Of a stretch of 64,000 nucleotides of DNA, positions 42,868 to 50,944 are shown in pieces. The notes under the pieces are model-generated. The model did no database searches and was not told the origin of the DNA. It saw only the letters and a list, made by a program, of their open reading frames with translations. The DNA lies in contig NZ_JAIOAO010000006.1 of NCBI RefSeq assembly GCF_021190955.1, positions 186,001 through 250,000 on the forward strand. The letters run 5' to 3'. This stretch comes from Parachryseolinea silvisoli (lineage in GTDB: Bacteria; Bacteroidota; Bacteroidia; Cytophagales; Cyclobacteriaceae). Both the position numbers and the translations under genes were made by a program. The stretch's first letter is position 1. Each line of letters starts with the position of its first letter.

Positions 42868-43578
42868 ATGACAAAAACCATTGACGTCTGCCTTAGCCCC
42901 GAGCTGATGCACCTCTATAATGTACACGACCGCACCGTAGTCGTCGTGGACATCTTCCGCGCCACGTCTTGCATGACCACGGCCCTGGCACACGGCATCC
43001 ACAGCATCAGGCCCTTTGCCAAGGTAGAAGATTGCATAGCCATGAAGTCGGACGAATATTATACTGCCGGTGAACGTGATGGAAAAAAAGTAGAAGGCTG
43101 CGACCTGGGCAACTCGCCGTTTGAATACATGGAAGATTACCTGAAAGGCAAAAAGATTGCCTTCACCACCACCAACGGCACGCAAGCTATTGCCAAATCC
43201 GAAGGGGCCCGCGAGATCATCATCGGCTCCTTCCTCAACTTGTCGGCCGTAGCCAATTATTTGCTTGAAGGCGACAACAACGTACTGGTCGTATGCGCTG
43301 GATGGAAAGGGAAAGTAAACCAGGAAGATACCCTCTTTGCCGGGGCTCTCGTCGAAATACTAAAGGAACACATCGAACCCGACTGCGACGCTCCCGTCAT
43401 GGCCCAACACCTATATAACCAGGCCAAGACCGACATGATGGATTTCCTCAAAGACGCCAGCCACGTCCGCCGCCTTGCCAAGCTTAATATTTATAAAGAC
43501 ATCAGCTTCTGCCTCACCCCCGACCACTATGACGTCGTCCCCGTTCTGAAAGAAGGCTTCCTGGTAAAAGCAAGTTAA
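42868..43578 (+). CDS. comB: ComB-family 2-phosphosulfolactate phosphatase
   Basis: The 236-residue protein has ComB features: VVVVDIFRATSCMTTAL near residue 25, the phrase GERDGKKVEGCDLGNSP, TTTNGTQAI and VVCAGWKGKVNQEDT. ComB removes phosphate from 2-phosphosulfolactate on the way to coenzyme M in archaea. In bacteria the family occurs without the rest of that pathway, and the product might feed sulfolactate metabolism or sulfonolipids. No comA or comC is nearby. The gene's last 4 bp overlap the convergent membrane protein gene. Confidence 0.85.
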   Translation: MTKTIDVCLSPELMHLYNVHDRTVVVVDIFRATSCMTTALAHGIHSIRPFAKVEDCIAMKSDEYYTAGERDGKKVEGCDLGNSPFEYMEDYLKGKKIAFTTTNGTQAIAKSEGAREIIIGSFLNLSAVANYLLEGDNNVLVVCAGWKGKVNQEDTLFAGALVEILKEHIEPDCDAPVMAQHLYNQAKTDMMDFLKDASHVRRLAKLNIYKDISFCLTPDHYDVVPVLKEGFLVKAS

Positions 43579-44693
43579 ACGCGTATATAAATCTTCCTCC
43601 GATCCAGCAGATACCCCACCGACCAACAAATCATCATAAAAAAGAAAGCAAACAGGAAAGAAGCATTCATCGGACTGGCAAAGCTCCCAAACACATCATG
43701 AAATAACCATCCCACGACATTACTCTGCCCCACCGGAATCAGATAAAACGTAATCAACAATAGCTCCGACAGCAAATATATAAACAGTGGATTTTTCCCA
43801 AACACCACAAAGAACCCCGTCCACTTTGTCCGCCGCATCATCTCAATCACATACAGCAACAACGGGATCAACAACAGATCCAACCCCACCGTCACCAACA
43901 CAAACGAGCTCGTCCAGATCTTCTTATTGATCGGAAACACCATATTCCACGTCAACGCCACAAAGATCAACACAGCCCCCACCATCAACAGTTTCGCCAG
44001 GGTTTCATACGTCACACCCTTCTTCCTGATAAAGTCCCCCGCCAGATACCCCGCAATCACATTCACCAGCGACGGTAACGTACTCAAGATTCCTTCCGGC
44101 TCGAACGCTACGCCTTCGCCATGATACATATGTGCTTCTCCTAACACCAATTTATCTAACGCGTTACCCGCATAACCCGTCATGCTATACGGATCAACCG
44201 CATCGCCAAACGCATAGAGAAGAAACCAATACGCCAGCAGCACCACAATACTAAAAACGACAGCAAAGGTCTTGGAACCATGGTACACCACAATAGAGGC
44301 AATCAGGTAACAAATCGCAATACGCTGCAACACCCCCAGTATCCGCGTTTCTGAAAAAGGCTTTAACGTCCAGGTATGAAAGTCTACATACGGGAACCAA
44401 TACATCAGGAATCCCAGCAAGAAGATAATAGCAAACCGCTTCAACGTCTTGCGCCAGAACAAACTACTCCCCTCCTGCCCGGCATATTTATACATCACAA
44501 ACGCCATGGCATTGCCCACAGCAAACAGGAACGAAGGAAAAACAAGATCAGTGGGCGTAAAGCCATGCCACGTAGCGTGTAGCAAGGGCGGATAGGCAAT
44601 GCTCCAGTCGCCCGGAGAGTTCACAATGATCATAAAGCAAACGGTCATTCCCCGGAAGACGTCCAAGGCCAGGAAGCGCTGGTTTTCGGCCAT
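43575..44693 (-). CDS. DUF5009 / heparan-alpha-glucosaminide acetyltransferase-like membrane protein
   Basis: A 372-residue polytopic membrane protein of about ten helices, with the conserved start RFLALDVFRGMTVCFMIIVN, PLLHATWHGFTPTDLVFPSFLFAVG and the C-terminal KNPLFIYLLSELL. The family includes lysosomal HGSNAT and bacterial NagX and is thought to move acetyl or acyl groups across the membrane onto sugars. The ATG at 44693 (MAENQRFLALD) was chosen because the longer frame adds residues with no family match. It ends inside the 3' end of comB. Confidence 0.85.
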   Translation of the reverse strand: MAENQRFLALDVFRGMTVCFMIIVNSPGDWSIAYPPLLHATWHGFTPTDLVFPSFLFAVGNAMAFVMYKYAGQEGSSLFWRKTLKRFAIIFLLGFLMYWFPYVDFHTWTLKPFSETRILGVLQRIAICYLIASIVVYHGSKTFAVVFSIVVLLAYWFLLYAFGDAVDPYSMTGYAGNALDKLVLGEAHMYHGEGVAFEPEGILSTLPSLVNVIAGYLAGDFIRKKGVTYETLAKLLMVGAVLIFVALTWNMVFPINKKIWTSSFVLVTVGLDLLLIPLLLYVIEMMRRTKWTGFFVVFGKNPLFIYLLSELLLITFYLIPVGQSNVVGWLFHDVFGSFASPMNASFLFAFFFMMICWSVGYLLDRRKIYIRV

Positions 44694-44786
44694 AAGTAGG
44701 TATTGATTAGGTATACGAATCTGTCTTATTTTTTCGACAGCACCAAGTGCACATAGACACACTTTTGTATACGCGTGGGTTACACG

Positions 44787-45113
44787 CTACTGGAGCTTAG
44801 GATTGTTCTTGTGTCGATCCTGATCGCGCACGGTCTTCTTGGCAAGATTCTTCTCAAAAGCGTCCGTTAGGTTCACCCCCGTTTGGTTTGCCAGGCAGAT
44901 CAGCACCCACAGCACATCGGCCATCTCATCGCCCAGGTCCTTGCCTTTATCCGACTCCTTCTCCGACTGCTCGCCATACCGCCGCGCCATGATGCGCGCC
45001 ACTTCGCCTACCTCTTCCGTAAGGATCGCCATATTCGTAAGCTCGTTGAAATAACGTACGCCGGTGGTCGTGATCCATTGATCCACGCGTTCTTGTGCTT
45101 CTTGCAGAGACAT
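44787..45113 (-). CDS. MazG-like nucleotide pyrophosphohydrolase
   Basis: A 108-residue all-alpha NTP pyrophosphatase. The metal-binding pair EEVGEVAR and DEMADVLW (an ExxE-ExxD arrangement) is complete, and the length fits the short MazG-like group. Such enzymes cleave non-canonical or excess nucleotides to monophosphates. It lies about 93 bp upstream of the DUF5009 gene on the same strand and may be cotranscribed. The substrate cannot be inferred. Confidence 0.88.
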   Translation of the reverse strand: MSLQEAQERVDQWITTTGVRYFNELTNMAILTEEVGEVARIMARRYGEQSEKESDKGKDLGDEMADVLWVLICLANQTGVNLTDAFEKNLAKKTVRDQDRHKNNPKLQ

Positions 45114-45198
45114 GATGATGAGTTTGGCTGTAAGATGACAAAAATATTATCAAAACGAAACCGGGTTACCAGAAGGGGTTTATCGAATAAAGGGGGCC

Positions 45199-45588
45199 AT
45201 GGACATCCCGCTTAAATCAATTACAGCTTGCCTTCTTTTGGCAACGCTGGCATCCTGCGATTATCTTATCTCCTATCGTGGTTTTGTATTGGATGCCCAG
45301 ACCGAAAAGCCAATCAAAGACGCAACCGTGATCTTTGACAAGCGACCGTATAAAACGGATTCCCTGGGGTATTTTGAAATTCGATATCTGGGTGGTCGTC
45401 CCGACTACCATTTCTCCGTAGAGAAAAGAACATACCACAAAGGACAATTAACGATCGAATACAATGATAATTGCGAAGTCTATAAAGTAGAGAAGATGGA
45501 TATAGCACAACAAATCCCCTTCAACAGCATGAACTTTAAGGTAACAGATGACACCCTGACCTTCTATTTAAAAAAGGTCCTCGAATAG
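45199..45588 (+). CDS. Lipoprotein with a carboxypeptidase-regulatory-like domain
   Basis: A 129-residue lipoprotein (signal ending LATLASC, Cys at about residue 20). It consists of a single beta-sandwich resembling the CarboxypepD_reg-like fold, with the typical phrase YRGFVLDAQTEKPIKDATVIFD and TDSLGYFEIRYLGG. Such domains are found alone or at the start of TonB receptors; here it is alone. Function is unknown. The gene and the next one are visibly richer in A and T than their surroundings. Confidence 0.75.
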   Translation: MDIPLKSITACLLLATLASCDYLISYRGFVLDAQTEKPIKDATVIFDKRPYKTDSLGYFEIRYLGGRPDYHFSVEKRTYHKGQLTIEYNDNCEVYKVEKMDIAQQIPFNSMNFKVTDDTLTFYLKKVLE

Positions 45589-45654
45589 TTACTGCTGGGT
45601 CTTCAACTAATATCCAGCACTGGAAATAAAGGGCGCTCGCCGATAAGCACAAAA

Positions 45655-46302
45655 ATGAAAATATTTAAGAGAATACTAAAATGCCTTCTTCTCCTGGTGG
45701 CCATCCCTACGGGCTACTTCACAACCGCCTTTTTGTTAACTTCCATAACGGTAAACAAAAATTCAGACGAGATCACCTCCAAGAGTAAGACCGTATATTT
45801 GAGCACGAACGGCGTTCATTTAGACATCATCATATCAAAAAAGGATATCCCTCCCAGTCTTCTGGAAGACATCGTTCAGCTGGAAAATGAAGAGTATATA
45901 TCGTTTGGTTGGGGCAACGAAAACTTCTACATCAACACCCCTACCTGGGCCGACTTGACCGTTAAAAACGCTTTTCAGGCAATGTTCTTAAACGGACCAA
46001 CACTCATGCACGTAACCCGATACAGACAGAAAAGCACATCCTGGACCGAAGTTAATCTACAGGAAATCGAGTTGAAAAAATTGAACGACTATATTCTACA
46101 ATCTTTCCGATTAAACAACAACCACAAGATCATATTACCAGACACTGGCTACACTCCGCGCGACAATTTCTACAAAGCAAATGGCGGCTACTCTTGCCTG
46201 ATGACCTGTAACACCTGGGTGAACGTTGGCTTCAAAGAAAGCGGTCTAAAGGCGTGCTATTGGACACCGTTTGATTTCGGCTTACTCGATAAGTACAAAT
46301 AA
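45655..46302 (+). CDS. DUF2459 (TIGR02117 family) protein
   Basis: A 215-residue protein with one N-terminal membrane helix (about residues 8-30) and a DUF2459 domain: VYLSTNGVHLDIIIS, EYISFGWGNENFYINTPTW and TCNTWVNVGFKESGLKA. The conserved His and Cys (H in GVHLD, C in MTCNTW) are suggestive of a cysteine-hydrolase-like site, but no function is known. Codon choice is AT-rich compared with nearby genes, which may indicate recent acquisition. Confidence 0.82.
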   Translation: MKIFKRILKCLLLLVAIPTGYFTTAFLLTSITVNKNSDEITSKSKTVYLSTNGVHLDIIISKKDIPPSLLEDIVQLENEEYISFGWGNENFYINTPTWADLTVKNAFQAMFLNGPTLMHVTRYRQKSTSWTEVNLQEIELKKLNDYILQSFRLNNNHKIILPDTGYTPRDNFYKANGGYSCLMTCNTWVNVGFKESGLKACYWTPFDFGLLDKYK

Positions 46303-46493
46303 TGAATATACCAACAAAAAAAACTCGGACCTCATAAGGGTATACGTGTATGAAGATCACCAAGCATATAGCGTGACAACAATCCTACATAATTACTCTC
46401 GATCGGTGTTTATTTGAAATAATACCACCAAATGGCGGGGCGGGCACCATAATTTAGGTATACAGAATATATACATTCTAATAAACCTATAAT

Positions 46494-47090
46494 ATGAACA
46501 TGCGTTTTAATGTTTTAACACTAATATTCCTTTTTGCCCTCTGTCAAGGTTGTGACACCAAGAGCAAGGAGGCTGCTCAACGGACAGCCGACAGCACTGC
46601 TCTTGCTAACCAGGAAGCGGCTTTGGCGACAAAAAAAGCGGAAGAAAAAATTGCGCGCCGGGCAAAGCTTACCAAGGAAAGTGCAGAACGAGCGGAACAG
46701 CGCAACGCTGCCGCGGCTGAAAAGGCTAAGAAATCCATAACGTATAAAGACGCGACGGGCAAATTAATCTACATTAAGGCGGAAGTTTCTCCTGAATACG
46801 CCGGTGGCGAGCAGGACATGCGAAAATATCTGAAAGATAATCTGAAGTATCCCGATGCTGCGCGTGAAAGTGGTGTAGAAGGGACAGTATTTGTAGATTT
46901 TGTTGTTGATGATAAGGGAAAGGTACGTGACGTCGTGGCGTCTGACGCTGTCGGTGACAATGTAGATATAGCGCTGAAAGAGGAAGCCGTACGGGTCGTG
47001 GCATCCATGCCAGGTTGGCTGCCGGCCAGACAAAAAGGAAAAACTGTTTCTTCAGCCTTCAGCATACCCATAACATTTGAACTGGAGTAA
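46494..47090 (+). CDS. Lipoprotein with coiled coil and TonB C-terminal domain
   Basis: A 198-residue protein. It has a lipoprotein signal (LFALCQGC), an Ala/Lys/Glu-rich helical region with strong coiled-coil character (about residues 27-82) and a TonB C-terminal domain (MRKYLKDNLKYPDAARESGVEGTVFVDFVVDD as two adjoining blocks, ending IPITFELE). TonB normally has an inner-membrane helix that works with ExbBD; here the anchor is a lipid. This makes energy transduction unlikely and suggests a structural or receptor-binding role. ATG 46494 or the next ATG two codons on could be the start. Confidence 0.8.
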   Translation: MNMRFNVLTLIFLFALCQGCDTKSKEAAQRTADSTALANQEAALATKKAEEKIARRAKLTKESAERAEQRNAAAAEKAKKSITYKDATGKLIYIKAEVSPEYAGGEQDMRKYLKDNLKYPDAARESGVEGTVFVDFVVDDKGKVRDVVASDAVGDNVDIALKEEAVRVVASMPGWLPARQKGKTVSSAFSIPITFELE

Positions 47091-47109
47091 TTCGGTTTCA
47101 TCAGAATAT

Positions 47110-47140
47110 AAAAAGGGCTTTTAAAAAGCCCTTTTTATTT
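47110..47140. terminator. Bidirectional terminator between the TonB-domain and VanX-type genes
   Basis: AAAAAGGGCTTTT and its complement AAAAGCCCTTTTT form a long stem with A/T flanks on both sides, 20 bases after each of the two convergent stops. It should end transcripts from both strands. Confidence 0.85.
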
Positions 47141-47158
47141 ATCCAGTCTTCCTAAAAG

Positions 47159-47833
47159 TTACTGTAACTCTTCAAAATCAATATCTAACACGTCGTACTT
47201 CGTCCAGCCAATAAAATCGAAATGCCACCACTCCGAACTATTGACTTTAAACCCTTGCTGTTTCATCACTTCAATAATTAGCGACCGGTTCTTCCGGACC
47301 TCCGGATCTTTCACCGGTGTAGACGGCCATGCTGCCTTTTGAAATGAATCATATCCTGTAGGCATCTTCAATTCTTGCCCTGTTTTCAGATCGATCAACG
47401 TCATATCAATAGCACAACCCCGGTTATGCCGCGATCCTTTATAGGGCGACGCGACATAGGTCGTATCGTGATATACCTCGTAGAACTTCACCGTCGCCTT
47501 ATACGGCCGGTAAGCATCAAACACCTTTATTCCCAATCCCTTTTCTTTCAGCGCCGCCTGTGCGCGTTTCAACGCCTCGGCCACCGGTTTGCGTGCATAT
47601 GCCTTTGCCAGGGTATAAATGCGTTCCCCCGTAAAGTTGTTGGTCGTCGCATACCGGATGTCCAACACAATGCCCGGTATTAACTTCTCCAGATCTATTA
47701 ACTCCTTCGCAGGATTTTCCTTCACGGAAGCTTTATACGCTTCGAGCGTGGTAGGGTTCAACCCATACTTATTCTTCTGTGCAACCGCCACCAGGGGCAG
47801 TAGAAAAACAAAAAGCAATATGTAACGCATCAT
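47159..47833 (-). CDS. D-alanyl-D-alanine dipeptidase (VanX/DdpX family)
   Basis: A 224-residue periplasmic zinc dipeptidase with a signal peptide (cleavage near AVAQK). The zinc ligands and catalytic residues are complete: SRHNRGCAIDM gives His136 and Asp143, and SEWWHFDF gives Glu201 and His204. DdpX-type enzymes recycle D-Ala-D-Ala from peptidoglycan; VanX confers vancomycin resistance only together with VanH and VanA, which are absent here. It is the last gene of a six-gene minus operon that also encodes D-aminoacyl-tRNA deacylase. Confidence 0.92.
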   Translation of the reverse strand: MMRYILLFVFLLPLVAVAQKNKYGLNPTTLEAYKASVKENPAKELIDLEKLIPGIVLDIRYATTNNFTGERIYTLAKAYARKPVAEALKRAQAALKEKGLGIKVFDAYRPYKATVKFYEVYHDTTYVASPYKGSRHNRGCAIDMTLIDLKTGQELKMPTGYDSFQKAAWPSTPVKDPEVRKNRSLIIEVMKQQGFKVNSSEWWHFDFIGWTKYDVLDIDFEELQ

Positions 47834-47850
47834 AACCAGGGTTTAACTCA

Positions 47851-48369
47851 TTAGGACTTCGACAACCTTGCCTGGTACAACGCCAGGTTCTCTGCATCAA
47901 AACAACAAAAGATGACTTTCTCCAAAGAAGATTCATTCTCCAGAAAGCGCCGCACGGCTGAAATCGCAATGTCGGCCGCCTGCTCCTTCGGAAAGCGATA
48001 CACGCCGGTGCTGATGTTTGGAAACGCCACCGTCCGCACACCATTCTCCACGGCTACACGCAGGCTATTTTCATACGCCCGCGTCAGCAGCTCGTCGTCT
48101 TTCGGCCGACCATTCCATACAGGGCCTACCGTATGGATCACATGTCGTGCCTTCAACTTCCCTCCTGTGGTGATCACGGCTTCACCCGTTGGGCATCCAC
48201 CCTGCCGCGCTACGATCTTGCGGCACTCCTCCAATATCTGCGGTCCGCCGGCGCGGTGTATCGCACCGTCTACACCACCGCCGCCCATCAGACTGGTGTT
48301 CGCGGCATTCACAATGGCATCTATCGCCAGCGTGGTAATATCGCCTTGCATAACCTCTGTCCGACTCAT
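47851..48369 (-). CDS. Macro-domain protein (O-acetyl-ADP-ribose deacetylase type)
   Basis: A 172-residue single macro domain. The ADP-ribose loops are IVNAANTSLMGGGGVDGAIHRAGG (in two adjoining blocks), CPTGEAVITTGG and FPNISTGVYRFP. This is the MacroD/YmdB class, which hydrolyses O-acetyl-ADP-ribose or removes ADP-ribose from acidic residues. Its ATG overlaps the dtd stop by 4 bp. The link to its D-amino-acid neighbours is unclear. Confidence 0.93.
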   Translation of the reverse strand: MSRTEVMQGDITTLAIDAIVNAANTSLMGGGGVDGAIHRAGGPQILEECRKIVARQGGCPTGEAVITTGGKLKARHVIHTVGPVWNGRPKDDELLTRAYENSLRVAVENGVRTVAFPNISTGVYRFPKEQAADIAISAVRRFLENESSLEKVIFCCFDAENLALYQARLSKS

Positions 48370-48818
48370 ACTTTATTCTTGGTATCCATGATGATCGTCA
48401 CCGGACCATCGTTCAATAAGCTCACCTTCATATCCGCGCCGAACTCGCCTGTCTGCACAGCCTTTCCCAGCTCGGCCTCCACGGCTTTCACAAACGCCTC
48501 GTACAACGGCACCGCCACGGGTGGCTTTGCCGCTTTGATATACGACGGCCGGTTCCCTTTTTTAGTACTGGCCTGCAGTGTAAACTGACTCACGACAATA
48601 ATGTCTCCCCCTTGCTCCTTAACACTTAGATTCATCACGCCCCCGGCATCGTTGAAGATGCGCAGGTTCACAAGCTTACCAGAAAGCCAGGTTATATCCT
48701 CGGCCGTGTCAGCATCTTCAATGCCCACCAGCACCAGTAGCCCGGCGCCGATGGACGCTTTCACATGTTGGTCGATTGTAACAGCGGCGGACGTGACACG
48801 TTGAATAACGGCAATCAT
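48366..48818 (-). CDS. dtd: D-aminoacyl-tRNA deacylase
   Basis: DTD removes D-amino acids (and glycine) mischarged on tRNAs. The 150-residue protein starts MIAVIQRVTSA and carries both signature motifs: SQFTL in VVSQFTLQAS and the cross-subunit GPVT in NDGPVTI. The ATG at 48818 was chosen over one three codons upstream because the family begins with M-x-VIQRV. It is coupled to the macro-domain gene by a 4-bp overlap. Confidence 0.95.
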   Translation of the reverse strand: MIAVIQRVTSAAVTIDQHVKASIGAGLLVLVGIEDADTAEDITWLSGKLVNLRIFNDAGGVMNLSVKEQGGDIIVVSQFTLQASTKKGNRPSYIKAAKPPVAVPLYEAFVKAVEAELGKAVQTGEFGADMKVSLLNDGPVTIIMDTKNKV

Positions 48819-48833
48819 AGCGTACACACAGCA

Positions 48834-49469
48834 TCAGAACTGCTGCAAATCTTTAGATTCATGAATAAAAGTTCCCTTCTGCTCCTGCGACGCATAGTGC
48901 AGCATACCCCGCGCAATCTTCACGGAATCAATAGCCTTATACTTTCCAGGAATCAGGAATCCGAATACTTTATAGAAAAACTTCGCCGCGTCTTCTCCCG
49001 TGCGTTGCTCCTGACGAGGACCTAACAACAACGAAGGACGAAAAATATGCAGCGCCTCAAATCCAACCGCGCGAATCGCCTCCTCTACTTCGCCCTTCAC
49101 ACGATTATAGTATACCGACGACTCTTTGTCGGCGCCCAATGCCGAGATGAGCATGTATTGACGGGCACCACTGGAGTAGCCACTCCGTGCCAGCAGCAGC
49201 GGGTAATAAAAATCTACCTGGTAAAAATTCTCTTTGGTTTTCGCCTTGGCAATGGTCGTACCCAGACAACAAAAGATATCGTCCGCTTTCAAATGTTGAC
49301 CGCCGCTCAGGGTTTCCTGTGTAACGGGTACTTGTTCTAGCTTGGGGTGCGTCGGCAGTTCCGTACGCGTGAGTGCCACCACTTTACTATAGCGGTCACT
49401 TTCAAGCAAAAGCCGTAACAGTTGACTTCCCACAAGACCGGTACCCCCGGCGATCAGCGCTGTTCTCAT
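48834..49469 (-). CDS. NAD(P)-binding oxidoreductase (HTATIP2-like atypical SDR)
   Basis: A 211-residue Rossmann protein with the N-terminal dinucleotide loop AGGTGLVGSQLLRLL. The phrases DDIFCCLGTTIAKAKTKENF and YMLISALGADKESSVYYNRVKGE (two adjoining blocks) are typical of the atypical SDR group that includes TIP30/HTATIP2. The Y-x3-K is within YYNRVKGEVE. The substrate is unknown. The ATG at 49469 overlaps the YkvA-family stop by 4 bp, and dtd follows after 15 bp. Confidence 0.87.
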   Translation of the reverse strand: MRTALIAGGTGLVGSQLLRLLLESDRYSKVVALTRTELPTHPKLEQVPVTQETLSGGQHLKADDIFCCLGTTIAKAKTKENFYQVDFYYPLLLARSGYSSGARQYMLISALGADKESSVYYNRVKGEVEEAIRAVGFEALHIFRPSLLLGPRQEQRTGEDAAKFFYKVFGFLIPGKYKAIDSVKIARGMLHYASQEQKGTFIHESKDLQQF

Positions 49470-49867
49470 GCTACCAGAGAACGGTTTTTCTCCCACAGCA
49501 AGAATTTGTCTACCTCTACGCTAACAGCATTGTATACCGCCACGAGCACGGCCACGTCGTCCGTTAGCCCCGTGATCGGCATGAGGTCGGGCAACAGATC
49601 AATCGGCATGACGAAGTACGCCAGTGCGGCAACGATCATCACCATGGTTTTCCAGGGTACCTCGCGGTATTGCCCCGTCGCATACGCACGCGAAATACGC
49701 CCCAGCACGAGGAGCTTCTCCTTGGCTGCGGCGGCATTAACATCTTTCCACGAAACACTTTTCAACTTCATGCCAAGCTTTGTCAGCAGCAGCACCAGCC
49801 GTCCGCGCGTTCCCAGAATACCAGACGCCTTGGTCAGCGCCAGATCAAAAAAACGATTCTTCAGCAT
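49466..49867 (-). CDS. YkvA family (DUF1232) protein
   Basis: A 133-residue protein whose C-terminal half has the DUF1232 signature AYFVMPIDLLPDLMPITGLTDD (in two adjoining blocks) with hydrophobic helices on both sides. The domain is a short membrane-associated segment of unknown function, common in Bacteroidota and Proteobacteria. It lies in the six-gene minus operon between a membrane-anchored protein (54 bp) and the oxidoreductase (4-bp overlap). Confidence 0.88.
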   Translation of the reverse strand: MLKNRFFDLALTKASGILGTRGRLVLLLTKLGMKLKSVSWKDVNAAAAKEKLLVLGRISRAYATGQYREVPWKTMVMIVAALAYFVMPIDLLPDLMPITGLTDDVAVLVAVYNAVSVEVDKFLLWEKNRSLVA

Positions 49868-49921
49868 CTTTCTCGTTGTTAGGTGTTTTCAATATTCAAT
49901 TCCACCCAGCGTGGCGCCCGC

Positions 49922-50443
49922 CTAGAATATACGCTGAATTTCTTTCTTCAGCTCCGTCAGGGCGTGGGCCATGGGGTCTACCGGTTTATTGACCGACTTC
50001 TCAAAAATCTTTTTCGAAAGATCCAGACTCGAACTCTCCGGCCCCATTTCACTGGACGCGTCATTGATCGTCACAATCAGGTCTTCCTTGGCCCCCTTTA
50101 ACAGGTTCCATACCTCCTCGCTCATGTACACCTGCTGGGAGGCATTGTGGTTGTACTCATTCCGGATTTCCGCCAGCAGCAATTGGTGAAACTCCCGGGC
50201 CGGCATGCCGGACGCGTTTAACCGCACCAGCAGGTTTTGCGGCGAAATGCGCTCCAGAAATAGCGTCATCCGCTCATAAGCCTGTAACCGGTTGGGAAGC
50301 AGCGTTTCGATGCTGCGGCTCCGCACTTCCAGTTTTTTTAGCTCAATTTCCTTTTCGATAAACATGCGCACCAGCAAATACGCCAAATACAAAACGATAG
50401 AAGCAGGAATTAGTATTTTACCAAACTCAATAAGTACATCCAT
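49922..50443 (-). CDS. Membrane-anchored conserved hypothetical protein
   Basis: A 173-residue protein. One N-terminal membrane helix (about residues 8-28) is followed by charged, mainly helical sequence (EKEIELKKLEVRSRSIETLLPNRLQAYERM, in adjoining blocks). The segment NRLQAYERMTLFLERISPQNL and REFHQLLLAEIRNEYNHNASQQVYMS look like a conserved core. I recognise this as a Bacteroidota-type hypothetical but know no function. It is probably the first gene of the minus operon running to the VanX-type gene. Confidence 0.7.
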   Translation of the reverse strand: MDVLIEFGKILIPASIVLYLAYLLVRMFIEKEIELKKLEVRSRSIETLLPNRLQAYERMTLFLERISPQNLLVRLNASGMPAREFHQLLLAEIRNEYNHNASQQVYMSEEVWNLLKGAKEDLIVTINDASSEMGPESSSLDLSKKIFEKSVNKPVDPMAHALTELKKEIQRIF

Positions 50444-50483
50444 ACGTGCAAAAAGTAAACTTTATTTACGGTTTGAAAGTTAA

Positions 50484-50491
50484 TAATTTTG
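50484..50491 (+). promoter_or_regulatory. TAnnTTTG promoter element of the IscA-like gene
   Basis: TAATTTTG is an exact -7 match, 21 bases before the ATG at 50513, in the divergent gap. No -33 TTTG is found at 19-20 bp. Confidence 0.38.
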
Positions 50492-50512
50492 TACCACTAA
50501 GCGTTTATTTTC

Positions 50513-50857
50513 ATGTTTGACAACCTGCGCCCCATCTCCCTGTCCGATCGTGCTGCCGAAGAGGTGCGCAAAATCATGGAAACCAAGAACATCCCGGCCG
50601 ACTATGGCCTGCGGGTAGGCATCAAGGGCGGCGGTTGCGGTGGCGTATCCCTCCTGATCGGCTTTGATAAACAAAAAGACACAGACCTGGCCTACACCAT
50701 CGCCGGCATTCCCGTCTACGTCGACAAAAAACACACTATGTACATCATCGGCAAGGAAGTCGACTTTTACGACGGCGAAGACGCCCGCGGCTTCACGTTC
50801 GTTGACTTACCCGCTGAAGCCCAGGCGAAAGCAGACTCCACGCCCCAAAACGCCTGA
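50513..50857 (+). CDS. IscA/HesB-fold protein lacking the C-terminal CGC motif
   Basis: A 114-residue A-type Fe-S carrier fold: ISLSDRAAEEVRKIM, YGLRVGIKGGGCGGVSLLIGF and the strand GKEVDFYDGE. A-type carriers normally bind Fe or a cluster through three cysteines, one in the GGGCGG loop (here Cys42) and two in a C-terminal CGCGxSF. The latter is absent; the chain ends GFTFVDLPAEAQAKADSTPQ. Only Cys42 remains, so cluster binding would need another ligand or a partner. It stands alone before the MOSC gene. Confidence 0.85.
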   Translation: MFDNLRPISLSDRAAEEVRKIMETKNIPADYGLRVGIKGGGCGGVSLLIGFDKQKDTDLAYTIAGIPVYVDKKHTMYIIGKEVDFYDGEDARGFTFVDLPAEAQAKADSTPQNA

Positions 50858-50944
50858 GCTCCTCCCAATAACTCTACAGCAGCAAACTGTGTACGGACCA
50901 CTTTTAACTGTACCTTTACACCGCAAACAACGTTGAAGCGGTAC

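Noticed and set aside
41574-42881. A 435-codon open frame antisense to gcvT
   Set aside because: gcvT is unmistakable on the plus strand and the frame also runs through two terminators.
47159-47833. Vancomycin resistance determinant
   Set aside because: Only the VanX-type dipeptidase is present, with no VanH, VanA or VanRS genes; a peptidoglycan recycling role is more likely.
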